From NCBI RefSeq assembly GCF_900105245.1, contig NZ_FNSZ01000001.1:3596001-3660000 (forward strand): a DNA stretch of 64,000 nt, in the 5' to 3' direction. Both the position numbers and the translations under genes were made by a program. This DNA is from Streptomyces sp. 1222.5 (GTDB taxonomy: Bacteria; Actinomycetota; Actinomycetes; Streptomycetales; Streptomycetaceae). The notes under the pieces were generated by a model, which saw only the letters and a program-made list of their open reading frames with translations, searched no databases and was not told the DNA's origin. Each line of letters opens with the position of its first letter. The first letter of the stretch is position 1. This document shows positions 1 through 8,664 of this stretch, one piece after another.

Positions 1-2
1 CG

Positions 3-203
3 ACGGCCACGGCCGGCATGGTGATCGGCGAGACGGTCGGCCCGGCGGCGGTCGGCGTGGTGTGGCTCGGCGACCGCACCCGGGAGGGTCTGGCCTGGCT
101 GGCGGTCCTGGGCTTCACGGTGGCGGTGGCGGGCGCCCTGCTGCTGGCGCGGTTCGGCGAGGCACCATCGGCGGAGGGCGCCCCGCGGCCGGACGAGGCC
201 TGA
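3..203 (+). CDS. C-terminal end of an EamA/DMT-type membrane transporter (partial)
   Basis: The reading frame is open from the first bases and ends at the TGA at 201-203, so this is the 3' end of a gene that begins outside the window. The visible part has a hydrophobic helix (LAWLAVLGFTVAVAGALLLA) followed by a short charged, disordered tail. A Gly/Ala-rich segment beside an ETVGPAAVG-like stretch is typical of the last helices of EamA drug/metabolite transporters, but about 65 residues are too few to be certain. It converges on the MocR-type gene with 17 bp between the stop codons, and no terminator hairpin is visible there. Confidence 0.55.
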   Translation, partial: TATAGMVIGETVGPAAVGVVWLGDRTREGLAWLAVLGFTVAVAGALLLARFGEAPSAEGAPRPDEA

Positions 204-220
204 GCGCGGCCCGCCGACGA

Positions 221-1639
221 CTACGGCAGCACCCGGCACAGGGCCTCCAGAGCGGCCCCCCACGCGCTGTCCGGCGGGGTGCCGTAGCCCACGACCAGCG
301 CGTCCAGGTGCTCGGTGACGGCCTGCGGATGGCGGTGGTGGGCCAGGCCGTGCAGTGCCAGTCCCTGCCAGAGGGCGGCCTGGACCACCGACTGTTCCGT
401 GCCCGGGGGCAACCGCAGCACGGCGTGCAGCCCGGCCGCGATCCCGGTCACCCGCACGTCGGGCGCATGCTCGGCCACCGCCGCGGCGAGGGCGTCGCGG
501 CGGCGCCGGTACCGCAGCCGCGAGGACCGGACGTGGCGGTCGTACGCGCCGGAGGTGAGGAACTCGGCGAGAGTGAGCTGTTCCAGCACGCCCACCGTGT
601 CGGTGCCGCCCTTCGCCGCGGCCGCCTCCTCGGCCAGGGACGGCGGAAGCACCATCCAGCCCAGCCGCAGTCCGGGCGCAAGGGACTTGCTGGCGGTGCC
701 GAGGTAGACGACCCGCTCGGGATCGAGTCCCTGGAGGGCGCCGACCGGCTGGCGGTCGTAGCGGAACTCGCCGTCGTAGTCGTCCTCCAGGACCAGTCCG
801 CCGGTGCGCCGTGCCCGGTCCACGACGGCGGCCCGCCGGTCGGGGTGCAGGGCGGTGCCCATCGGGAACTGGTGGGCGGGCGTCAGCAGCACCGCCCCGG
901 CGTCGCCCGACGGCTCCGGGTCCGTGCCGAGTGCGTCGTACGGCAGCGCGGGGGTCGCGAGCCCGGCGTCCCGCAGCAGCCGCCGGTGCGGGGCGAGGCC
1001 GTACGACTCGACCGCCACCGTCCGCACGCCGCGGGCCCGCAGCACCCGGCCGAGGACGGTCAGGGCGTGCGAGAAGCCCGCGGTGATCAGCACGGTCTCC
1101 GGGTCGGCGCGGACACCGCGGGCGCGGGCGAGGTAACCGGCGAGGGCGGTGCGCAGTTCGGGCCGTCCGCGCGGGTCGCCGTAGCCGAGCGCGTGGTAGG
1201 GGGCGGTGTTCAGGGCGCGGCGGGCGGCCTTGAGCCACTCGGCGCGTGGGAAGGCGGCGAGGTCGGGGGTGCCGGGGACGAGGTCGTGGGTGGGGCGGCC
1301 GGGGTCCCGGCGCCGGGATGCCGTCGGTCCGGCGGCGGGCGGAGGCGGGGTCGTCCGGCGCGGTACGGCGGACGCTCCCGCGGCCACCCGGGTGCCGGAG
1401 CCCTGCCGGGCGGTGAGCCAGCCCTCCGCGACCAGGTCGGCGTAGGCCTCGGCGACGGTGTTGCGGGCGATGCCGAGGTCGGCGGCGAGGGACCGGGAGG
1501 AGGGCAGCCGGGTGCCGGGGGCCAGGCGACCGGTGCGGACCGCGTCCCGCAGCGCGTCGGTCAGGCGCCGGCGCAGGCCGCCCGGACCGGCCGGTTCGAG
1601 GTGCAGGTCGACGCCCGAAGTGGCCCACGTTCTCGCCAT
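221..1639 (-). CDS. MocR/PdxR-type transcriptional regulator (GntR wHTH fused to aminotransferase domain)
   Basis: 472 aa, the usual MocR length. Residues about 20-88 form a GntR winged helix (PGTRLPSSRSLAADLGIARN, then EGWLTARQGSGT). After a Pro-rich linker (about 90-115) comes a fold-type I aminotransferase domain. It keeps the PLP-binding lysine in LGTASKSLAPG (K318), the YGDPRG motif and an EDDYDGEFRYD segment. The family senses PLP or amino-compound metabolites and often controls a divergent neighbour. Here the divergent neighbours are the AhpD-like/PEP-mutase-like pair starting 47 bp away, which are the likely targets together with its own promoter. The start ATG is placed just before MARTWATSG. 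The family is secure; the ligand is unknown. Confidence 0.9.
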   Translation of the reverse strand: MARTWATSGVDLHLEPAGPGGLRRRLTDALRDAVRTGRLAPGTRLPSSRSLAADLGIARNTVAEAYADLVAEGWLTARQGSGTRVAAGASAVPRRTTPPPPAAGPTASRRRDPGRPTHDLVPGTPDLAAFPRAEWLKAARRALNTAPYHALGYGDPRGRPELRTALAGYLARARGVRADPETVLITAGFSHALTVLGRVLRARGVRTVAVESYGLAPHRRLLRDAGLATPALPYDALGTDPEPSGDAGAVLLTPAHQFPMGTALHPDRRAAVVDRARRTGGLVLEDDYDGEFRYDRQPVGALQGLDPERVVYLGTASKSLAPGLRLGWMVLPPSLAEEAAAAKGGTDTVGVLEQLTLAEFLTSGAYDRHVRSSRLRYRRRRDALAAAVAEHAPDVRVTGIAAGLHAVLRLPPGTEQSVVQAALWQGLALHGLAHHRHPQAVTEHLDALVVGYGTPPDSAWGAALEALCRVLP

Positions 1640-1686
1640 GGAAATGGACCATACTCCTGGGCTGCCCGGCTCCTAGGGTCGAGGGC

Positions 1687-2187
1687 ATGAGCACTGCACA
1701 GGAAACCGTCGAGTACGCCACCGAGCACACCCCGCGCCTGAGCTGGGCCGAGCACGCACCCGAGGTCTACAAGGCGATGGTCCGCCTGGACACCGCCGCC
1801 AAGAAGGGGCTGGACCCGAAGCTGTACGAGCTGGTGAAGATCCGCGCCTCGCAGATCAACCACTGCGCGTTCTGCCTCGACATGCACACCAAGGACGCGC
1901 TCGCGGCCGGCGAGAGCGTCGAGCGGGTCGTGCAGCTCGGCGCGTGGGAGGAGTCGCGGCACTTCTACACGGAGAAGGAGCTCGCGGCGATCGAGCTGAC
2001 CGAGGCGGTCACCGTCCTGACGGAGGGCTTCGTACCGGACGAGGTGTACGAGAAGGCCGCCAAGCACTTCGAGGAGGCCGAGCTGGCGCAGCTGATCGCC
2101 GCGATCACGGTGATCAACGCCTGGAACCGGTTCGGCGTGACCACCCGGATGGTGCCGGGCCACTACCGGCCGGGACAGCACGCGTGA
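1687..2187 (+). CDS. AhpD-like carboxymuconolactone decarboxylase family protein
   Basis: 166 aa. An HCAFCLDMH motif supplies the CxxC pair (C60, C63) and the downstream histidine (H67) of AhpD-like alkylhydroperoxidase domains. These domains use a redox-active disulfide, and many members reduce peroxides or have unassigned substrates. The all-alpha pattern and the terminal NRFGVTTRMVPGHY segment fit small single-domain members. It overlaps the next gene by 4 bp (GTGA), so the two are translationally coupled. The upstream MocR-type gene is divergent and probably regulates the pair. The exact substrate cannot be read from the sequence. Confidence 0.85.
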   Translation: MSTAQETVEYATEHTPRLSWAEHAPEVYKAMVRLDTAAKKGLDPKLYELVKIRASQINHCAFCLDMHTKDALAAGESVERVVQLGAWEESRHFYTEKELAAIELTEAVTVLTEGFVPDEVYEKAAKHFEEAELAQLIAAITVINAWNRFGVTTRMVPGHYRPGQHA

Positions 2188-2945
2188 CGGCCGCCCCCGC
2201 CGCGGGACCCGGGAGGCCGGCCGCGCAGGGCGGGGCGGACGCGTTCCGCGCGCTGCACCGGGGGCGTGTACCGGGCGACCCGCTGGTCCTGCCCGGGCCG
2301 TGGGACGCGGCCAGCGCCCGGGTGTTCGCGGAGGCGGGGTTCCCCGCGCTGGCCACGCCCAGTGCCGGGGTGGCCGCCTCGCTGGGGTACGCCGACGGGG
2401 CCACCCCCGCCGACGAGATGTTCGCGGCGGTCGCGCGGATCACCCGGGCCGTGGACGTGCCGGTGTCGGCGGACGTCGAGGGCGGCTACGGGCTCCGTCC
2501 GAAGGAGCTGGTGGAGCGGCTGCTGGAGGCGGGGGCCGTCGGCTGCAACCTGGAGGACTCCGAGGGGGGCGTCCTGAAGGACCCGCACGAGCACGCCGAC
2601 TATCTGGCCGAGGTCCGCTCGGCCGCCGCCGGCCTGCTCTTCGTCAACGCCCGCGTGGACACCTTCGTGCACGGCGACGGCGATCCCGGGCGTGCCCTCG
2701 CGCGGGCGGCGGCGTACGTGGCGGCGGGCGCGGACTGCGTGTATCCGATCCTCGCCCCGCAGGCCGTGCTGCCGCTGCTGCGGGCCGGGATCCAGGGCCC
2801 GCTGAACGCGCTGGCCCGGCTGGGCGGGAGCGGCCCCTCGCCCGCCGCGCTCGGCGAACTCGGGGCCACCCGGATCACGTTCGGGCCGGGGCTCCAGCTG
2901 CGGGCCGCGGCCGCCCTGCGGGAGATCGCCGCGGGGCTGGGCTGA
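2184..2945 (+). CDS. Isocitrate lyase/PEP mutase family protein
   Basis: 253 aa from the GTG at 2184, which overlaps the preceding TGA in a GTGA junction; upstream in-frame codons belong to the AhpD-like gene. It is a TIM-barrel ICL/PEP-mutase fold: LPGPWDAASARVFAEAGF, ATPSAGVAASLGYADG, a Mg-binding VSADVEGGYG (D97) and CNLEDSEGG (122-129). It lacks the KKCGH catalytic cysteine loop of true isocitrate lyase, so the reaction is more likely C-C or C-P bond chemistry on a 2-oxo acid, such as oxaloacetate decarboxylase or 2-methylisocitrate lyase-like. It is coupled to the AhpD-like gene. The stop is 6 bp from the stop of the convergent betaine-binding protein, with no terminator between. Confidence 0.85.
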   Translation: MTAAPAAGPGRPAAQGGADAFRALHRGRVPGDPLVLPGPWDAASARVFAEAGFPALATPSAGVAASLGYADGATPADEMFAAVARITRAVDVPVSADVEGGYGLRPKELVERLLEAGAVGCNLEDSEGGVLKDPHEHADYLAEVRSAAAGLLFVNARVDTFVHGDGDPGRALARAAAYVAAGADCVYPILAPQAVLPLLRAGIQGPLNALARLGGSGPSPAALGELGATRITFGPGLQLRAAAALREIAAGLG

Positions 2946-2951
2946 ACCGGC

Positions 2952-3911
2952 TCAGGACAGCCACTTCCTCCACACGTCGGGGTGGCTGTCCACCCACTTC
3001 TTCGCCGCGTCCTGCGGGCTGAGCTTCTCCTGGGCGATCATCAGCGCGACCTCGTCCTGGTCCTGGGTGGTCCACCGGAACTTCTTCAGGAAGGCCGCCG
3101 CCTTGCCGCCGGACTTCGCGAAGTCCGCGTTGAGGTACTTCTGGAGCGGGGTGTGCGGGTAGGCGCAGGTGATCCTGGCCGCGTCCGCGTCGCAGCCGTC
3201 CTTGTACGGCGGCAGCTTCACCTCCGTCATGGGGACCTTCTTGAACAGCCACTGGGGCGAGTACCAGTAGGTCAGGAAGGGCTTCTTGTCCTTGGCGAAC
3301 TGCTTGATCTGGGTGATCTGCGCCGCCTCGGAACCGGCGAAGACGACCTGGTAGTTCAGCTTCAGGTTCTTCACCAGCGCCTTGTCGTTGGTGACGTAGG
3401 ACGGGGAGCCGTCCATCAGCTGGCCCTTGCCGCCGCTCTCCGCGGTGCGGAACAGCGAGGCGTACTTGTTCAGGTTCCGCCAGTCGGTGATGTCGGGGTG
3501 CTGCTTGACCAGGTAGGTCGGGACGTACCAGCCGATGTGACCGGTCACCCCGAGGTCGCCGGCGTGCCGGATCGTCTTCTTGTCCTCGACGTACCGCTTC
3601 TCCTGGTCCGGGTGCCCCCAGTCCTCCAGGAGCGCGTCGACCCGGCCCTGGCTGAGGGCGTCCCAGGCGGGCACCTCGTCGACCTGGACGGTGTCGACGC
3701 GGTAGCCCAGCTTGTGTTCGAGGATGTACTGGGCGACGGCCACGTTGGCCTGCGCGCCCACCCAGGACTGCACGGACAGCGTGACGCTCTTCGCGCCCTG
3801 GGCGTTGGCGAACGGGCTGGCCTGCTTGGTCATGTCGGCGGCGCCGCAGCCGGTGGTCAGCCCCAGGACCGCGACGGCGACGGCGATCGGGCCGGTCGTA
3901 CGGAATCGCAT
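2952..3911 (-). CDS. Glycine betaine/proline ABC transporter substrate-binding lipoprotein (ProX/OpuAC type)
   Basis: 319 aa. The signal peptide ends in a lipobox LTTGC, with lipidated Cys22 predicted, so the protein is anchored outside the membrane. The body matches the OpuAC family: SVQSWVGAQANVAVAQYILE, LGYRVDTVQVDEVPAWDALS, HIGWYVPTYLV and FLTYWYSPQWLF. Aromatic residues of this kind form the cage for the quaternary amine of betaine. It is the last gene of the betB-oxidoreductase-ATPase-permease-SBP operon, 1 bp after the permease stop. Role: captures external glycine betaine, proline betaine or related osmolytes. Specificity among quaternary amines is not resolved. Confidence 0.92.
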   Translation of the reverse strand: MRFRTTGPIAVAVAVLGLTTGCGAADMTKQASPFANAQGAKSVTLSVQSWVGAQANVAVAQYILEHKLGYRVDTVQVDEVPAWDALSQGRVDALLEDWGHPDQEKRYVEDKKTIRHAGDLGVTGHIGWYVPTYLVKQHPDITDWRNLNKYASLFRTAESGGKGQLMDGSPSYVTNDKALVKNLKLNYQVVFAGSEAAQITQIKQFAKDKKPFLTYWYSPQWLFKKVPMTEVKLPPYKDGCDADAARITCAYPHTPLQKYLNADFAKSGGKAAAFLKKFRWTTQDQDEVALMIAQEKLSPQDAAKKWVDSHPDVWRKWLS

Positions 3912-3912
3912 G

Positions 3913-5850
3913 TCAGGCTCCCTTCTTCGTGCGGCGCTCGGTCGGCTGGGTCACCCGGTCGAGCATCAGGCCCAGGCAGACGATGGCGGCGCCGGCCACC
4001 AGGCCGGTCGCCAGGTCGCCCTGGGCGAGGCCGAAGGCGACGTCGTAGCCGAGGGCGCCGCCGCCGACCAGACCGCCGATGATGACGACGGCGAGGACCA
4101 GGACCACGCCCTGGTTGACGGCGAGCAGCAGCGAGCGCCGGGCGAGCGGGAGCTGGACCTGCCAGAGCTGCTGGCGGCCGGTCGCGCCGAGCGAGCGCGC
4201 GGACTCCAGGGCGGCCGGGTCGACCTGGCGCAGGCCCTGCGCGGTGATCCGGACGACGGCCGGGAGGGCGTAGACGACGGCCGCGGCGACGGCGGGGGCG
4301 CGGCCGACGCCGAACAGGGCGACGACCGGGATCAGGTACACGAACTGCGGCATGGTCTGGAAGACGTCCAGGACGGGGCGCAGGGCGCGCTCGACGCGGT
4401 CGCTGCGGGCCGCGGCGATGCCGGTCGCGAAGCCCAGGACGAGGGTGACGGCCACGGCGGCCAGCACCTGGGAGAGGGTGTCGAGGGACGGCTCCCACAC
4501 ACCGAGGACACCGATCGCGGCCATGGCGAGGACGGCGGTCAGCGCGGTGCGCCAGGTGCCGATCAGCCAGGCCAGGGCGGCCACGATCAGCAGCACCGAC
4601 CACCAGGGCAGCCACTGCAGACCGGAGCGGACCGGGTCGAGGACCCAGGTGGTGAAGTGGGCGGCCCACTCGGCGGTGCCGCCGACGACGGGGACGCCGG
4701 AGTACAGGTGGTCGACCATCCAGTCCTTGGCGGTGTTCACCGGGCCGGTGATGTCCAGGGTGGCGCCGGAGGGCCAGTCGAGGGCGCCGAGCAGCCGTGC
4801 GGCCAGCGCGACGGCCACGGTGACGGCGAGGGCGTAGGGCCAGCCGATCGTGCGGGCACGGGTGTGCCCGTCCCCGGCGGCCGCGGTGACGCGGTCCAGG
4901 ACGACGGCGAGCAGCACGATCGGGATGCCGGCCGCGAGGGCCGCGCCGACGTCGACCGAGGCGAGGGCCTGGTAGACGCGGTCACCGAGGCCGCCGGCGC
5001 CGATGACCGAGGCGATGACGGCCATGCCCAGCGCCATCATGATCGTCTGGTTGAGGCCGAGGAGGAGTTCCTTGCGGGCCAGCGGGATCCGGGCGGTCAG
5101 CAGCCGCTGGCGACGGGTGGCTCCGAGCGACTCCACGGCCTCCAGGACTTCGGGGTCGGCTCCGCGCAGGCCGAGCGCGGTCAGGCGGGCCATCGGCGGG
5201 GCGGCGTAGACCACGGTGGCGAGGACGGCCGCGGGGACGCCGATGCCGAAGACCAGGACGACGGGGAGGAGGTAGGCGAAGGCCGGGAGCACCTGCATGG
5301 TGTCCAGCACCGGGCGCAATGCGCGGTCCAGGCGGTCGGAGAGGCCGGCTGCGAGGCCCAGGAGCACGCCCACGGCCACGGAGACGAGGACCGCCACGAC
5401 CATGAGCGCGAGGGTCTGCATGGTGGGGATCCACATGCCGAGGGCGCCGCAGGCGAGGATCGCCGCGGCGGTGCCGGCGGCCAGCCGGACGCCGGCCACG
5501 CGCCAGGCGACGAGGGCGCCGAGCACCGTCACGCCGGCCCAGCCGGCGGCGAGCAGGGTGAGGTAGACGGCGCGGACGGAGAGGACGACCGCGTTGCTGA
5601 CGTACCCGAAGAAGTACAGGAACAGGGGGTGGCTGTCCCGGTTGTCGATGACCCAGTCACTGGCGCCGGCCAGCGGCTTGGAGAGGTCGACGGTGAGGGC
5701 GTGCGGCCAGGTGGCGCCGGGCCAGTGGGTGGCCGCCCAGGGGGCGAGGACCGCGGCGACGAGGGCGAGCAGCAGGAGCTTGCCCGCGGCCCGGCTTCTG
5801 AGGACGCGGGGTTTGTCCGTGCGGGAGGTGGGGACGGTGAGCGTTGCCAT
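3913..5850 (-). CDS. Double-length glycine betaine ABC transporter permease (two ProW domains in one chain)
   Basis: 645 aa, about twice the usual ProW/OpuAB permease. It carries two binding-protein-dependent permease domains. The first has PVLDTMQVLPAFAYLLPVVL, then an EAVESLGATRRQRLL EAA loop. The second has PVLDVFQTMPQFVYLIPVV, then an ESARSLGATGRQQLWQ EAA loop. The duplicated DTMQ/DVFQ-MP and EAA motifs show an internal duplication, so one polypeptide probably supplies both transmembrane halves of the importer. Many hydrophobic helices are visible. The start overlaps the ATPase stop by 1 bp (TGATG) and the SBP follows after 1 bp. This double form is recurrent in Streptomyces betaine loci. 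Confidence 0.92.
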   Translation of the reverse strand: MATLTVPTSRTDKPRVLRSRAAGKLLLLALVAAVLAPWAATHWPGATWPHALTVDLSKPLAGASDWVIDNRDSHPLFLYFFGYVSNAVVLSVRAVYLTLLAAGWAGVTVLGALVAWRVAGVRLAAGTAAAILACGALGMWIPTMQTLALMVVAVLVSVAVGVLLGLAAGLSDRLDRALRPVLDTMQVLPAFAYLLPVVLVFGIGVPAAVLATVVYAAPPMARLTALGLRGADPEVLEAVESLGATRRQRLLTARIPLARKELLLGLNQTIMMALGMAVIASVIGAGGLGDRVYQALASVDVGAALAAGIPIVLLAVVLDRVTAAAGDGHTRARTIGWPYALAVTVAVALAARLLGALDWPSGATLDITGPVNTAKDWMVDHLYSGVPVVGGTAEWAAHFTTWVLDPVRSGLQWLPWWSVLLIVAALAWLIGTWRTALTAVLAMAAIGVLGVWEPSLDTLSQVLAAVAVTLVLGFATGIAAARSDRVERALRPVLDVFQTMPQFVYLIPVVALFGVGRAPAVAAAVVYALPAVVRITAQGLRQVDPAALESARSLGATGRQQLWQVQLPLARRSLLLAVNQGVVLVLAVVIIGGLVGGGALGYDVAFGLAQGDLATGLVAGAAIVCLGLMLDRVTQPTERRTKKGA

Positions 5851-7088
5851 CAGACGGCCTCCGGACTGGTCCGGGGGTGCGGCGGTGCCGCCTGCCCGCG
5901 CTTGCCGGGCGCGCCGTCGACGGCGGGTGCCGTCTTGGCGGCGGCGCTCCTGGCCGGGGCGGGGACGGGCTCCGCGGCGGCGTCGGCCGGGGCGGGACCG
6001 GCGTCCGGTGCCGGCGTCGGGGCTTCCGGTGCCGCCGTTCCCGCGACCACTCCGAGGAGGGCGTCGGAGTCCACGACGCCCAGGCAGCGGCCGTCGTCCA
6101 TGACACGGGCCGGGGCTCCGGCGCGGGCCACCGCCTCGATGGCCTCGGAGACCGTGGCCTCCGGGCGGACCGCCGGGCCGGTCCCGGGGTCGGCGGCGGA
6201 CACGGGGCGCATGGCCGTACGGACCGTCAGCACCTGTTCGCGCGGGACGTCGCGGACGAACTCGCGGACGTAGTCGTCGGCGGGGGAGCCCACGATCTCC
6301 TCGGGGGTGCCGAGCTGGACCACCTGGCCGTCACGCATGAGGGCGATGCGGTCGCCGAGCTTCAGCGCCTCGCTCAGGTCGTGGGTGATGAAGACCATCG
6401 TGCGGCCCTCCTCGCGGTGCAGGCGGACCACCTCTTCCTGCATGTCGCGCCGGATGAGCGGGTCGAGCGCGCTGAACGGCTCGTCGAAGAGCAGCACTTC
6501 GGGGTCGACCGCCAGGGCGCGGGCGAGGCCGACGCGCTGACGCTGGCCGCCGGAGAGCTGGCCGGGACGGCGCTTCTCCATGCCGGCGAGGCCGACCTTG
6601 GCGACGACCTCGGCGGCCCGTTCGCGCCGCTCGGCACGGCCGACGCCCTGGATCTCCAGGCCGTAGGCGACGTTGTCGAGGACGGTGCGGTGCGGGAGCA
6701 GACCGAAGTGCTGGAAGACCATGGCGGCGCGGTGGCGGCGCAGCTCGCGCAGGCGGGACTTGTCCATCGCGCGGACGTCCTCGCCGTCGATGGCGATCGT
6801 GCCGGCCGTCGGCTCGATCAGCCGGGTCAGACAGCGGACGAGGGTGGACTTGCCGGAGCCGGACAGGCCCATGACGACGAACACCTCGCCCTTGCGCACG
6901 TCGAAGGAGACGTCGCGCACGGCGGCGGTGCAGCCGGTGCGGGAGCGGAGCTCGGCGGGGCTCAGCCCGGTCAGTTCCGGGTCGGCGGGGACGCGGTCGG
7001 CCTTCGGGCCGAACACCTTCCACAGGCCGTCCACGGAGAAGACAGGGGCGTCGGTGGGGGGCTTGCGCGTGGGAACCGTGAGAGTCAT
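5850..7088 (-). CDS. Glycine betaine/proline ABC transporter ATP-binding protein (ProV/OpuAA type) with CBS region
   Basis: 412 aa. ABC ATPase motifs are complete: Walker A GLSGSGKS (about 74-81), Q-loop region [15 protein letters not shown], signature LSGGQRQR, Walker [14 protein letters not shown] and switch His in [11 protein letters not shown]. After about residue 280 a CBS-like segment ([25 protein letters not shown]) follows. In OpuA systems CBS domains sense ionic strength or c-di-AMP. An Ala/Pro-rich disordered tail ends the protein. It starts in an ATGA overlap with the oxidoreductase stop and couples to the permease, so the importer is made together with the betaine-synthesis enzymes. 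Only one full CBS repeat is evident. Confidence 0.92.
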   Translation of the reverse strand: MTLTVPTRKPPTDAPVFSVDGLWKVFGPKADRVPADPELTGLSPAELRSRTGCTAAVRDVSFDVRKGEVFVVMGLSGSGKSTLVRCLTRLIEPTAGTIAIDGEDVRAMDKSRLRELRRHRAAMVFQHFGLLPHRTVLDNVAYGLEIQGVGRAERRERAAEVVAKVGLAGMEKRRPGQLSGGQRQRVGLARALAVDPEVLLFDEPFSALDPLIRRDMQEEVVRLHREEGRTMVFITHDLSEALKLGDRIALMRDGQVVQLGTPEEIVGSPADDYVREFVRDVPREQVLTVRTAMRPVSAADPGTGPAVRPEATVSEAIEAVARAGAPARVMDDGRCLGVVDSDALLGVVAGTAAPEAPTPAPDAGPAPADAAAEPVPAPARSAAAKTAPAVDGAPGKRGQAAPPHPRTSPEAV

Positions 7089-8617
7089 CGGGACTCACCT
7101 CCGATCAGGTCGACGGCCTTCTCCCCGACCATGAGCACCCCGATCATCGGGTTCACGGCGGTCATCGTCGGGAAGACGGACGCGTCGGCGATGCGAATGC
7201 CGTCCAGGCCGCGGATGCGCAGCTCCGGGTCCACGACGGCGAGTTCGTCGTCGGCGGCGCCCATCCTGCAGGTGCCGGCCGGGTGGTAGACGGTGTGCGC
7301 GACCTTGCGGGCGTACTCGCTCAGTTCGGCGTCGCCCTGGACCTCCGGTCCGGGGCACACCTCGCGCTTGAGCCAGCCGGCCAGCGGCTCGCTCCGGGCG
7401 ATCTCACGGGCGATGCGGATGCCGTCGACCAGGGTCCGGGCGTCGTAGTCGTCCTCGTCGGTGAAGTAGCGGAAGTCCAGGGCGGGCTTCACGGCCGGGT
7501 CGGCGCTGGTGAGGTGGAGCCGGCCGCGGCTCTTCGGCTTGGGGATGTTGGGGGTCATCGAGACGCCGTACTGCGGGCGTTCGTAGCCGAGGCGCTCGGG
7601 GTTGTCCGTGAACGGGATCTGGTAGAAGTGGAACATCAGGTCCGGGCCCGCGTGTTCGGGGTCACGGCGCACGAACAGACCGGCGTCGGAGTCCATCGCG
7701 GAGTTCTCCGGAATGGGGCCGTTCGTCTCCCAGACGATGACGGACTCGGGGTGGTCGAGCAGGTTCTCGCCGACGCCCGGCAGGTCGGCGACGACCGGGA
7801 TGCCGAGCGCTTCGAGGTCCTCGCGGGGGCCGATGCCCGAGTGCAGCAGCAGGCGCGGGGAGTCGACGGCGCCGGCGCACAGCACGACCTCGTTGCGGGC
7901 CCGTATCAGCAGTTCCTCGCCGTCCTTGGTGCGCACGTGGACGCCCTCGGCGCGGGTGCCGTCCAGCTCCAGCCGGTACGCCCAGGTCTCCAGCAGGATG
8001 TGGAGGTTGGGGCGCTCGTCCATGACCGGGTGCAGGTAGGCCACGGAGGCGGAGGAGCGCTTGTTGTTCTCCGGGTGGTAGGCGAGGTCGAAGAATCCGA
8101 CGCCCTCGGTGAACGGCTTGCGGTTGAAGCCCTCGACCCGGGGTACCCCGAGTGCCGACTGGGCGGCGTCGACGAAGTCGCGGGCGATGGCGTTCCGGTC
8201 CTTCTCGTCGACGGAGACGATGTTGTTCTTCAGGCGGGCGAAGTAGGCCTCCATGGGGACGGCGCCCCAGCCCTTGGCGCCGGCGGCCTCCCACTCGTCC
8301 CAGTCGGAGGGCAGGGGCTTGAAGGAGATGAGGGTGTTGTGGGAGGAGCAGCCGCCGAGGACGCGGGCCCGGCTGTGCCGGATGTGGGAGTTGCCGCGGG
8401 GCTGTTCGGTGGTGGGGTAGTCGTAGTCGAGGTCGCCGCCGAGCAGGCCCATCCAGCGGCGCAGCGTGAGGACGTCGTCGCGGCCGACGTCGCTCGGGCC
8501 GCCCTCGATGACGGCGACGGTGACGTCGGGGTCCTCGGTGAGGCGGGAGGCGATGACGGAGCCCGCCGTTCCGCCGCCGATGACGACGTAGTCGTAGACA
8601 TGGGGGGTGTGGGACAT
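7085..8617 (-). CDS. GMC family FAD oxidoreductase, probable choline dehydrogenase/oxidase
   Basis: 510 aa from the ATG at 8617 ([12 protein letters not shown]); the open frame further upstream is a shadow of betB. The FAD dinucleotide fold is [16 protein letters not shown] (11-26), the GMC signature 1 is around [15 protein letters not shown], and the C-terminal catalytic region has [13 protein letters not shown] plus AVNPMIG. GMC enzymes oxidise alcohols. Position between betaine-aldehyde dehydrogenase and a betaine importer argues for choline to betaine aldehyde, the first step of glycine betaine synthesis. Its TGA overlaps the ATPase start (ATGA). Other alcohols are possible, since GMC specificity is poorly predictable. 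Confidence 0.88.
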   Translation of the reverse strand: MSHTPHVYDYVVIGGGTAGSVIASRLTEDPDVTVAVIEGGPSDVGRDDVLTLRRWMGLLGGDLDYDYPTTEQPRGNSHIRHSRARVLGGCSSHNTLISFKPLPSDWDEWEAAGAKGWGAVPMEAYFARLKNNIVSVDEKDRNAIARDFVDAAQSALGVPRVEGFNRKPFTEGVGFFDLAYHPENNKRSSASVAYLHPVMDERPNLHILLETWAYRLELDGTRAEGVHVRTKDGEELLIRARNEVVLCAGAVDSPRLLLHSGIGPREDLEALGIPVVADLPGVGENLLDHPESVIVWETNGPIPENSAMDSDAGLFVRRDPEHAGPDLMFHFYQIPFTDNPERLGYERPQYGVSMTPNIPKPKSRGRLHLTSADPAVKPALDFRYFTDEDDYDARTLVDGIRIAREIARSEPLAGWLKREVCPGPEVQGDAELSEYARKVAHTVYHPAGTCRMGAADDELAVVDPELRIRGLDGIRIADASVFPTMTAVNPMIGVLMVGEKAVDLIGGESR

Positions 8618-8664
8618 GGTGGTGCTTACTCCAGGTGGGACGTGCCGCTTACGGGGTCGGGAGT

